Below are positions 19,024-26,813 of a stretch of DNA of 64,000 nt, piece by piece. The stretch's first letter is position 1. The number at the start of each line of letters is the position of its first letter. Made by a program: the position numbers and the translations under genes. Under the pieces are notes generated by a model, which was not told the DNA's origin, ran no database searches, and was given only the letters and a program-made list of their open reading frames with translations. This DNA is from Desulfosudis sp034189195. GTDB lineage: Bacteria; Desulfobacterota; Desulfobacteria; Desulfobacterales; Desulfosudaceae. The stretch lies in assembly GCA_034189195.1 (NCBI GenBank), contig JAXHVI010000227.1, forward strand, positions 1 through 64,000, in the 5' to 3' direction.

Positions 19024-20214
19024 TCAATCCATGTTTTGGATGATTGTTTTCATTGCTCCGGATGAATCATCCCACCTGTGGCCGAAGCCCAGGGCCAGGG
19101 CCCGGCAGACCAGCGCGACGAACGTCGGGTTATCCATTTCCGCCTTAGCCGGAGCCAGGCTTTTGCGGTAGTCGGCCAATCTGCTGTAGTCGCCGCAGAC
19201 GGCGCAGGCGATCTGGGCGGCGTAGGCGCCCATGACCTCTCTCCAGCAGGCGGCGGGCAAAACCCCCCAGGCGAACTTGTCCTTCAGGTGCACCATGGCC
19301 GCCACCGCGGCCACGGTGACCGGATCGCGTTCGATGCCGGTGAAGTTGGCGCGCAGCAGCGCGGCCCGGTCCTGGTCCAGGTAGCGGCAGACTGTCTCAA
19401 GCATGCCGGCGCGGTCGATCCCGAAGCGCTCCAGGTGAATCTTGGCCGAACACTGGCCGGCCGGGGTCAGGCGGTTCTGGTTGGCCAGGGTCTGCTTGAC
19501 CGCCGCCCGCACCACCCGGCCGATGAGCTCGCCCAGCTTGGCGTGCTTGCCGGCGCTTGTCAGCGGCTTTGCCTCGGTTTGCATGGCGGCGACGACGATC
19601 TGATCGGTGCCCGTGCCCGTGGCCAGGCCGTCGGAGTAGCGCGAATTGACCGCCAGCTCCTGCAAGGCCGCGCTCTTGGCTTCGGTGGCGGTCATGATGA
19701 CCCGCGCCATGGCCCCGGCAATCAGCGGATGGTTGATGAAGATCATGGTGTTGATGGTGCCGGGCCCGGGCATATCTTCAGCCGGCGGCAGTTTCTCGAA
19801 CCCGTCGGGGGTCTCGAACACGGCGGCGGGATCGCCGGCCCGGCCGGCATTGGCTTCCACGCCGCCGGTGCACACCGCGACCACCTGCAGATCGCGGAAT
19901 GCTTCCCGGACAAAGGCGGCGTGGTGCATGTTGGCGGCCGTGCCCATGGTGGCGCAGGCCTCGGCCGGAAGCCCGTAGGGTTCGCAGGTGCGCTTGCGGT
20001 AGGCCATGGGGTCGCGCCACAGGCCGGCGGCGTGCCGGTGGCTGTGGCCCGCCGGTTCGCAGCTCTGGTGGTTGTAAACGTATTCCAGATCGTCCCGCAG
20101 GCCGCCGGCGGCCCGGCACGTGGAAAGCACCTGGTGGGGTTTCAAAAACCTGGCGTAGATGATTTTCTCTTCTCTATGGATCTCAACACCATCGTAATAT
20201 TTTTCAATCAGCAT
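19024..20214 (-). CDS. cbiZ: Adenosylcobinamide amidohydrolase CbiZ with C-terminal extension
   Basis: This 396-residue protein shows CbiZ hallmarks: VAVCTGGVEANAGRAGDP, GTINTMIFINHPL, the TEAKSAALQEL helix and SRYSDGLATGTGTDQI. CbiZ cleaves the amide linkage of adenosylpseudocobalamin or adenosylcobinamide to give adenosylcobyric acid, allowing scavenged corrinoids to be remodelled. The CbiZ core spans about residues 30-260; the final 130 or so residues form an additional helical part that I cannot assign. It is the last gene of the long minus-strand operon, 52 bases after the ABC-2 permease. Since the local cobQ and cbiB are broken, this salvage enzyme may matter to the host, though copies elsewhere cannot be excluded. 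Confidence 0.85.
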   Translation of the reverse strand: MLIEKYYDGVEIHREEKIIYARFLKPHQVLSTCRAAGGLRDDLEYVYNHQSCEPAGHSHRHAAGLWRDPMAYRKRTCEPYGLPAEACATMGTAANMHHAAFVREAFRDLQVVAVCTGGVEANAGRAGDPAAVFETPDGFEKLPPAEDMPGPGTINTMIFINHPLIAGAMARVIMTATEAKSAALQELAVNSRYSDGLATGTGTDQIVVAAMQTEAKPLTSAGKHAKLGELIGRVVRAAVKQTLANQNRLTPAGQCSAKIHLERFGIDRAGMLETVCRYLDQDRAALLRANFTGIERDPVTVAAVAAMVHLKDKFAWGVLPAACWREVMGAYAAQIACAVCGDYSRLADYRKSLAPAKAEMDNPTFVALVCRALALGFGHRWDDSSGAMKTIIQNMD

Positions 20215-20266
20215 GCATTCCTCGCAATTTCACAAAAGCTGTTTTCCGTAGCCGGTCATCCCGCTT

Positions 20267-21001
20267 TCAATCCCGCGCCTGGTTCACGGTTCCCAAAGCC
20301 AGCACGAAAAAAGCTACGCCCACGACCACAAGGATCAAGTATGGCCAGGCGCCGGGCGTCTCTCCGAAGGCCGCGCCGCGGATGGCCGTGGACGCGTGGG
20401 TCAGGGGCAGCACCGACAACATTTTTTGCGCCCACAGGGGCAATCGGTCCATGGGGAAAAAGGTGCCGCCCAGAAAGGCCATGGGGGTGATGACGAAGTT
20501 GGTCAGCAGGCTCTGGTCGGCGTGGGATTTGACCAGCATGGCCAGGGCCACGGCCAGGGCGGCGAAAACAAAGCTGTTAAGCAGCGCCGCCAGCCAGAGC
20601 CAGGGACCGTAATGCAGGCGCACGCCGAACAGCAGGCTCAGCGCCAGGATGACGGCGATGCCCATGAGCGCCCGGGTCATGCCGGCCAGCACCTCGCCGG
20701 CCACGTAGGCGGCGTTGCGGATGGGCGCGGCCTGGAACTCCTCGAAGATGTACCAGTAAAAACGCGCCACATTAATGTCCGTGGCGATGCCGAAACTCTG
20801 GGTCATGCTGCTCATGGCGATCAGGCCGGGAATGAGAAATTCCAGGTAGGTGCGGCCGTCGAAGCGCGCCGCGCCGCCCATGGCGTAGCCCAGGGCGATC
20901 AGGTAGAGCAGCGGCGATACGGCCATGCCGGCCAGCTGGCGCCAGAACCGGCGTTTGAGGATCAGCATTTCGCGCAAGTAAACCGCAATGAATCCCTGCA
21001 T
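20267..21001 (-). CDS. ABC-2 type permease
   Basis: This 244-residue integral membrane protein has about six hydrophobic segments and the ABC-2 layout typical of export permeases (LILKRRFWRQLAGMAVSPLL at the N terminus, then FLIPGLIAMSSMTQSFG and a central GEVLAGMTRALMGIAVIL). Its start shares one base with the end of the ATPase gene upstream, so the two are a unit. Relatives export drugs, lipids or polysaccharides. What it moves inside a corrinoid-controlled operon is unknown; an intermediate, a metal complex or an unrelated passenger gene are all possible. Confidence 0.8.
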   Translation of the reverse strand: MQGFIAVYLREMLILKRRFWRQLAGMAVSPLLYLIALGYAMGGAARFDGRTYLEFLIPGLIAMSSMTQSFGIATDINVARFYWYIFEEFQAAPIRNAAYVAGEVLAGMTRALMGIAVILALSLLFGVRLHYGPWLWLAALLNSFVFAALAVALAMLVKSHADQSLLTNFVITPMAFLGGTFFPMDRLPLWAQKMLSVLPLTHASTAIRGAAFGETPGAWPYLILVVVGVAFFVLALGTVNQARD

Positions 21002-21933
21002 CAGTCTCCTTTCTTGGCGTAAGCGCCCGTTGGGTTGTGGGTTGTCGGCGCGTGCGCGCCATGTCCCTGACCGTGAACCGTCTGGGCGTTGGCGTCGGTT
21101 GCCACCTTTTTTCCGGTAAGGGTGAGGAAGGCGTCTTCCAGATTGACCCGGCGCAGGGTAAAACCGTTGTGGCGCGCCGCGCCCGCGGCCTGGGCCGCCT
21201 CCCGGCTGGGGAAATAGCCGCTCTGCATGCCTAACTCGGTCACCCAGTCAACGGCCCAATGACCCACGCCGGCCATCAGCGCGGTGGGCGAATCCACTGC
21301 CACGATGCGTCCGCTCTCCAGAAAGGCCACCCGGTCGGCCAAAAACTCGGCCTCCTCGATGTAGTGAGTGGTGAGAAAGATGGTGGTGCCCTGTTGCTGG
21401 ATCTGCTTGACCAGGGACCAGATGCGCCGCCGGATGGCGGGGTCCAGCCCCACGGTGGGCTCGTCCAGGAAAAGAATGCGCGGGTTGTGCAGCAGGGCCC
21501 GGGCGATCATGACGCGCCGTTTGAGCCCGCCGGAGAGCTGTTTGACCAGGCTGTGCACCCGGTCGCTAAGCTCCACGTAGTCCAGCAGTTCGGTAATGCG
21601 CTGTTTGCGTAGTGCGGCCGGCATGCCGAACAAGCGGCCGTGCAAGTCCATGTTTTCGCCCACGGTCAGTTCGCTGTCCAGATTAATGTGCTGGGGCACC
21701 AGTCCGCACTGACGCTTGGCCGCCGTGGCTTGCGCGGCGATATCGTGGCCGTTGAGGGCCGCCGCACCGGCCGACAGGCGCGTGAGGCCGGTCAGAATCC
21801 GGATGGTGGTCGTCTTGCCCGCGCCGTTGGGCCCCAGGTAGGCGAACAGCTCGCCGGCCGGCACGTGCAGATCGATGCCGGAAAGGGCCTGGATTTTGCC
21901 GTAGGTTTTTCTTAGGTTCTCGATTCGGATCAT
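21001..21933 (-). CDS. ABC-2 type exporter ATPase
   Basis: This 310-residue ABC ATPase has Walker A GPNGAGKT (about residues 34-41), signature LSGGLKRR, Walker B ILFLDEPTVGLDP and the switch histidine in FLTTHY. It belongs to the drug/ABC-2 export class rather than the BtuD importer class. A C-terminal extension after about residue 230 includes a region like the DUF4162-type tail of such exporters and ends with a His/Gly-rich segment (VHGQGHGAHAPTTHNPTG) that could bind metal. Its ATG overlaps the stop of the ChlI-like gene by four bases. Confidence 0.83.
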   Translation of the reverse strand: MIRIENLRKTYGKIQALSGIDLHVPAGELFAYLGPNGAGKTTTIRILTGLTRLSAGAAALNGHDIAAQATAAKRQCGLVPQHINLDSELTVGENMDLHGRLFGMPAALRKQRITELLDYVELSDRVHSLVKQLSGGLKRRVMIARALLHNPRILFLDEPTVGLDPAIRRRIWSLVKQIQQQGTTIFLTTHYIEEAEFLADRVAFLESGRIVAVDSPTALMAGVGHWAVDWVTELGMQSGYFPSREAAQAAGAARHNGFTLRRVNLEDAFLTLTGKKVATDANAQTVHGQGHGAHAPTTHNPTGAYAKKGD

Positions 21934-22979
21934 ATTCGTCTTTCCTTAGTTCTCTCCCTCACCGATTCTACATTGTCGGCGATCTCCATCAACGGCTGGC
22001 GCCGCACCCGATGGGGCAGGGCCAGTTCGGCGGCGGCTTTGATATCTTCCGAAAGTACTTCGGTGCGGCCTTCGTAAGCGGCCAGGGTTTTGGCCGTCTT
22101 CAAGATGATGATGTCGCCCCGGTGGCCGTCCACCCCCACATCCAGGCAGTATTGGGCGATCTCGTAGAGCCGCTCCCGGGCCACGGTCACCTGGGGATAG
22201 AGCCGTTTGGCGGTGAGGATGCGTTCGGCCAGGGCCTGGGATTCGGCGGCCCAGCGGCCGGCGAATCCCTCAGGATCATCCTCGAAAGCGGCCCGGCGCT
22301 CCATGACGGCCACGCGGTCGTCGGCCGCGGCGATGCCCTCTATGGTCACGCACAATCCGAAGCGGTCGAGCAGCTGGGGCCGCAGTTCCCCCTCTTCCGG
22401 GTTCATGGTGCCCACCAGAGTGAAACGGGCAGGGTGGGAGAAGGAGACCCCTTCGCGCTCGATGGTGTTCACCCCCATGGCGGCCGAATCGAGCAGCACG
22501 TCCACCACGTGGTCGTCCAGCAGGTTGACCTCGTCCACGTAGAGGAGGCCCCGGTGGGCAGCGGCCAGCAGGCCCGGCTCCACCCGCTTTTCGCCTTTTT
22601 TCAGGGCGTGTTCCAGGTCCATGGAGCCTACCACGCGGTCTTCGGTGGCGCCCACGGGCAGTTCCACTACGCGCACCTTGCGCCGGGCCGCGACGGGCAG
22701 GTGGCCGTCGTCCGCACCGGGCAGGTTCAGGGCACGGGCGATCTCGCGGTAGATGTCGTCCTCTTCGCCGGGGGCCAGTTGAAACGGGTCATCGGTGAAG
22801 ATGTCGATTTCCGGCAGGATGTCGGCCAGGGCCCTCACGGCCGTGGATTTGGCCGTGCCTTTCTCGCCGCGGATCAACACGCCGGACAGGCCCGGCTGAA
22901 TGACGTTGAGGATCAGGGCCAGTTTCATCTTTTCCTGGCCCACGATGGCGGTAAAGGGATAAACAGGGGTTGCTTTCAT
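21930..22979 (-). CDS. ChlI/BchI-like AAA+ chelatase ATPase
   Basis: This 349-residue AAA+ protein has FTAIVGQEKMKLALILNVI, Walker A GEKGTAKST (about 37-45), LLYVDEVNLLDDHVVD (Walker B), GTMNPEEGELRPQLLDRFGL (sensor 1 and arginine finger region) and HRGDI. It matches the I subunit of magnesium chelatase and the ATPase partner of CobN-type cobaltochelatases. With the ChlD-like fusion upstream and cobN further upstream it would complete a three-part class I chelatase. It overlaps both neighbours by four bases. No other chlorophyll genes are present, so a cobalt or other corrinoid/tetrapyrrole reaction is more likely than magnesium. Confidence 0.88.
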   Translation of the reverse strand: MKATPVYPFTAIVGQEKMKLALILNVIQPGLSGVLIRGEKGTAKSTAVRALADILPEIDIFTDDPFQLAPGEEDDIYREIARALNLPGADDGHLPVAARRKVRVVELPVGATEDRVVGSMDLEHALKKGEKRVEPGLLAAAHRGLLYVDEVNLLDDHVVDVLLDSAAMGVNTIEREGVSFSHPARFTLVGTMNPEEGELRPQLLDRFGLCVTIEGIAAADDRVAVMERRAAFEDDPEGFAGRWAAESQALAERILTAKRLYPQVTVARERLYEIAQYCLDVGVDGHRGDIIILKTAKTLAAYEGRTEVLSEDIKAAAELALPHRVRRQPLMEIADNVESVRERTKERRI

Positions 22980-25006
22980 GCGCGGTTTCCTTTCACGATA
23001 TTCACAAGGGTTTGGGCTTTGAGATCATCGATCTTATGGTACCGGGCCTGCAGGGCGGTCGACAGCCGTCGTGCCAGGCCGAAGGTGACAAGCCCCGGCT
23101 CCTCGGTGTCCACGACGATGTGCCGCACGCGGCCGTCCTGGGCCATGGCCGCGGCCAGATGCAGGGCTTCGTCCACCGGTTTCTCATTGCCCAGGGCCAC
23201 ATTGGCCTTGCCGTCGGTGATCAGGATGACAATGGGCCGGGCCGAAGGGTCTTTGAGCAGAACGTTGCGCACCTGCTCGAAGGTTTTGGCCAGGCCGGCC
23301 GACAGCGGGGTGCGGCCGCCTACAGGCAGTTCGGCCAGCAGCTTGCCGGCCAGGTCCACCGAACTGGTGGGCGGCAGGTTGACCACTGCCCCGTCCCTGC
23401 GAAAAGAGACCATGGCCACCCGGTCGCGCTTCTGATAGGCGTCCAGCAACAGGGACATAATGGCCCCTTTGGAGGCGGCCATGCGGCCCCGGGCGCCCAT
23501 GGAGCCGCTGGCGTCCACGGTGAAGAAGAGAAAGTTGCCGATGCGTTTTTCGCGGATCTTGCCGCGGATGTCCTGGTCGGTGAGGACTACGGCCATGCCG
23601 TTGGGGTTGCCATTGCGCCGTGCAGGCTGATAGGGAGCGGCCGCCCGCAAGGTGGCGTCCAGGGCGATGTCGCCATGGCGGGCGGTGAGGCAGCTTTTCA
23701 CATAACGGCCCTGTTTCTGGCTCACCCGGGTGCGCGAGCGGCGGCCCGATCCGCGGCGGATTACGCGATCCCTGGCCGTAGATATGGGTTTCACTTTGAA
23801 AGTGGCGCCGATGTCGAAGATCTGTTCGTCCTGCCGCTCGGGCTGGGGTGTGCCCTGTTCTGGTTCAGGCGCGGCATGGTCATCGTCCGCCGATGCTTCG
23901 TCCGGGGCCTCCCGGGATTCGGCAGTCTGATCCTCCGGGGCCGGAGGCTGCTCGGCCTGTTGTTGGTCTTCTTGGGATTGGTCTTGATCATTCGCTTCGT
24001 CCCGATCCTCTTCGGGCGGCGGCGGTGGCGGCGGAGGGGGCGGCGGCTGGGCTTCCCGGCGCCGGTGAACCAGGGCCATGGGCGCCACCCGGCGGATATA
24101 ATCCACGTTTACCTCGGGCGCTGCTTCCAGGGCCGCCAGGGCCAGGGCCGCCTGCTCGATCACCAGGTCGGCCCGGTGGCCGGCCACGTTGTTCTCGGCG
24201 CACAATTCACTGATAAAACCGCGCAGGTGGCGGGACATGCGAACCGTTGACAATTGAGCCTTCGCGGCTTCGATTTTCCGGGCAACCGCCCGGTTCTGCT
24301 CGGCATAGGACCGCATGAAGGCCGCCGGATCGCCGTCAAATTCCTCCCGTCGCCGCATGAGGGCGACACGCTCCTCGAGGTCCCCGGCGCCGGTGGTCTC
24401 CACGCACAGGCCGAAGCGATCGAGCAGTTGGGGCCGCAGTTCCCCCTCCTCTGGGTTCATGGTGCCCACCAGGATGAAGCGCGCGGGATGGCGCAAGGAG
24501 ATTCCTTCGCGCTCGATGATGTTCTCTCCCGATGCCGCCGCGTCCAGAACGATGTCCACGATGTGATCATCCAGCAGGTTGATTTCATCCACATAGAGGA
24601 TGCCCCGGTGGGCCGCGGCCAGCAGGCCGGGCTGCAGGGCGCGCCGGCCCTGCCGGACGGCCAGCGAAAAATCGATGCCGCCGGCCACCCTGTCTTCGGT
24701 GGCGTTGAGCGGCAGGTCCACCACGCGCACCTGCCGGCGCGTTCTTTCCAATGGCTGTCTGCTGTTTCTGCAACGATCGCAGCTTTCATCAAGGCGGTCC
24801 GGCGCGCAGCCGAAGGAGCAGCCGCCCACCACCGCGATCTCGGGCAACAGCGCGGCAAGCGCCCGCACGGCCGTGGATTTGGCCGTGCCTTTTTCACCCC
24901 GGATCAACACCCCGCCGATACGGGGATTGACGGCATTGAGCAGCAGGCTCTGCTTGAGTTCTTCCTGGCCGACAATGGCCGCGAAGGGGAAAATGGTTCG
25001 GCGCAT
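22976..25006 (-). CDS. ChlI-ChlD fusion, VWA-domain chelatase subunit
   Basis: This 676-residue protein has an N-terminal ChlI-like AAA+ domain (Walker A GEKGTAKST; ILYVDEINLLDDHIVD; GTMNPEEGELRPQLLDRFGL) to about residue 320. A flexible linker rich in proline, then in acidic residues and glutamine, follows (about 322-405, beginning with a run of eleven prolines). The C-terminal von Willebrand A domain has the MIDAS motif DASGSMGA near residue 498. It corresponds to the D subunit of class I chelatases and pairs with the I subunit gene downstream, which it overlaps by four bases. A CxxC-type segment near residue 75 (SCDRCRNS) is an insertion in the AAA+ domain, within a region that varies among D subunits. 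Confidence 0.88.
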   Translation of the reverse strand: MRRTIFPFAAIVGQEELKQSLLLNAVNPRIGGVLIRGEKGTAKSTAVRALAALLPEIAVVGGCSFGCAPDRLDESCDRCRNSRQPLERTRRQVRVVDLPLNATEDRVAGGIDFSLAVRQGRRALQPGLLAAAHRGILYVDEINLLDDHIVDIVLDAAASGENIIEREGISLRHPARFILVGTMNPEEGELRPQLLDRFGLCVETTGAGDLEERVALMRRREEFDGDPAAFMRSYAEQNRAVARKIEAAKAQLSTVRMSRHLRGFISELCAENNVAGHRADLVIEQAALALAALEAAPEVNVDYIRRVAPMALVHRRREAQPPPPPPPPPPPEEDRDEANDQDQSQEDQQQAEQPPAPEDQTAESREAPDEASADDDHAAPEPEQGTPQPERQDEQIFDIGATFKVKPISTARDRVIRRGSGRRSRTRVSQKQGRYVKSCLTARHGDIALDATLRAAAPYQPARRNGNPNGMAVVLTDQDIRGKIREKRIGNFLFFTVDASGSMGARGRMAASKGAIMSLLLDAYQKRDRVAMVSFRRDGAVVNLPPTSSVDLAGKLLAELPVGGRTPLSAGLAKTFEQVRNVLLKDPSARPIVILITDGKANVALGNEKPVDEALHLAAAMAQDGRVRHIVVDTEEPGLVTFGLARRLSTALQARYHKIDDLKAQTLVNIVKGNRA

Positions 25007-25007
25007 A

Positions 25008-26744
25008 TCAGATTCTCCAGTTCACCCCGACCACCCAGGTCAGGGGCGGGGCCAGCAGGCCATCGGCGTAGTAATAGGTCTTGTCGAAGATGTTTTTTAC
25101 CTCTGTAAAGAGGCTCCATCGCTTGAAGGCGTACTCGGCCCGCAGGTCGGCGATACCATAGGCGGGCACGGTCCTGGTGTTGGCCTTGTCGCGATAGACT
25201 TCGGATGAGTAAGTGCCCACCGCCACGAGGGAGAGCGGCGCGCAGGGCTGCCAGAAAAGGGTCAGGTCGGCGGTATGCCGGGCTTTGCAGGGAATCCAAA
25301 ACCCGGTGTCCTGGTCCTTGGCTTCCAGATAAGTATAGGCGCCGTTGACCTTGAACGTTTCCGCCAGTTTCAGGTTGAAGGCCGCATCACCGCCCACGTA
25401 GGTGACTTCTCCGAAGTTCTGGTATTGGCCGATACCGTCATCGCCGGTCACATAGGTGATGCGGTCGCTCAGCAGGTTGTAGAATCCGGTCAAACTGAAG
25501 GAAAACGCCTTGTGGGGCGTGGCGAAAAAGGCCAGGCTGAAATTGTCGGCCTGTTCCATGGATAGGTCCGGATTGGGCCGGGTCGAGCTGGTTTCGTTGT
25601 AGCGCTGGTAAAAGGAGGGGGTGTTTTGAGCGCGGCTGTAGGAGCCGGTCAGCCGCCAGGCCGGTTTTTTATAAACCGCCTTGATCTCCGGATTGAGGGC
25701 ATTCTCGAACACCGAATGATAGTTGCCGCGCAATCCCGCGGTCAGGGTGGTGGACACTTCGGGCCAGGCGACGGTCTGGTCGGCAAACAATGAGGCCGCA
25801 TATTCCCCCTGGTCGTCGAACGCGCTCCCGCTGGCCCGGTCCCGGGAGAACGCGGCGCCGCAGCTCAGATCGCCCCGCCAGGTGGTCTTGAACATCGTGG
25901 ACAGGTTCTGCTCTATCTTGGAGACTCGCAGGGTCTTGTCCATGCCCGTGCTGCTGTCGGTGTTGTGGGTGTAACCTTCGTTGTATGCGCTCTGACTTAT
26001 CCAGCGTGACACTTCGGCCCGCAGGGCCAGGGCCGCGTTGCGGCTCTCCTTGCGGGAAAAGGGCGTGGGATATGCCGGCAGCCCGGTCAGCCCCCGCTCG
26101 TCCTGCAGGACATCGGCGGAAAGGCCGAAGCGCTTGCCGCTCCCATCGGGCGCGTAGTCGATCTTCATCCCGGCCTGCCAGCGCTCCTTGTCGTTGTTGA
26201 CGGTATAGCCGTCCGAGATTTTGTAGCCCGCGCTGACGCCGCCGGTGACATTGCCAAAGATGGTGTTGACTGCGGCGCTGACATCACGCGTGCCGAAATT
26301 GCCGGCATAGGTCTTGACGTTTCCCGACACCCGGCGGTCCTTGCGGGTGGTGATCAGGACGACCCCGCCGCTGGCGTCCTGTCCATAGGCCAGGCCGCCC
26401 TTGCCCCGCAGGATTTCGATGCGATCCACGTCGTCGGGCGATACCAGGTCCCAATTCACGCCGCCGTGGCTGGAGGCGGGATCATTGATGGGCCGGCCGT
26501 CCACAAACACCTTGACTTTGTAAGAACCATGGATGCTCACCGACGAATCCCCGGCCTTGACGCCGGGGACGTGGTTAAACACATCGGGCATCTTCAGAGC
26601 CTGCATGGCGCGGATCTCCTCGGCGGTGAGCACAATCGTATCGCCATTGTCGGTATTTGGGGGCTTGCTGTCGTCGGCGACAATCACCATCGGCCGCAAA
26701 ATCAATACGAGCAGCAGGCAAGTCAGCAAGACATGCATTTTCAC
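25008..26744 (-). CDS. TonB-dependent receptor, small BtuB-like
   Basis: This 578-residue outer-membrane receptor has a signal peptide (ending near VIVADD), a TonB-box-like TIVLTAEEI, the plug-domain motifs VFNHVPGVKAGDSSVSIHG and ILRGKGGLAYGQDASGGVVLI, and a barrel ending with the strand TWVVGVNWRI. It is shorter than the receptor at 16.5-18.5 kb (679 residues). It lies between cobN (69 bases upstream) and the ChlI-ChlD gene (one base downstream), so it is co-transcribed with a chelatase. Substrate is presumably a corrinoid or another metallated tetrapyrrole; BtuB is the closest functional label I can give. Confidence 0.8.
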   Translation of the reverse strand: MKMHVLLTCLLLVLILRPMVIVADDSKPPNTDNGDTIVLTAEEIRAMQALKMPDVFNHVPGVKAGDSSVSIHGSYKVKVFVDGRPINDPASSHGGVNWDLVSPDDVDRIEILRGKGGLAYGQDASGGVVLITTRKDRRVSGNVKTYAGNFGTRDVSAAVNTIFGNVTGGVSAGYKISDGYTVNNDKERWQAGMKIDYAPDGSGKRFGLSADVLQDERGLTGLPAYPTPFSRKESRNAALALRAEVSRWISQSAYNEGYTHNTDSSTGMDKTLRVSKIEQNLSTMFKTTWRGDLSCGAAFSRDRASGSAFDDQGEYAASLFADQTVAWPEVSTTLTAGLRGNYHSVFENALNPEIKAVYKKPAWRLTGSYSRAQNTPSFYQRYNETSSTRPNPDLSMEQADNFSLAFFATPHKAFSFSLTGFYNLLSDRITYVTGDDGIGQYQNFGEVTYVGGDAAFNLKLAETFKVNGAYTYLEAKDQDTGFWIPCKARHTADLTLFWQPCAPLSLVAVGTYSSEVYRDKANTRTVPAYGIADLRAEYAFKRWSLFTEVKNIFDKTYYYADGLLAPPLTWVVGVNWRI

Positions 26745-26813
26745 GAAGTCAATTTCCTTCCGGCAAACACTTGATCACCATCTGTCCACCCATCGACATC
26801 CGTCCATCGACCA

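Noticed and set aside
24017..24052. GGC-rich tandem-like repeat
   Set aside because: It is explained by the run of eleven prolines in the linker of the ChlI-ChlD protein.
22011..24250. Long plus-strand frames opposite the ChlI and ChlI-ChlD genes
   Set aside because: They are antisense to AAA+ domains with conserved motifs, rich in His, Gly and Gln, and lack any family resemblance.
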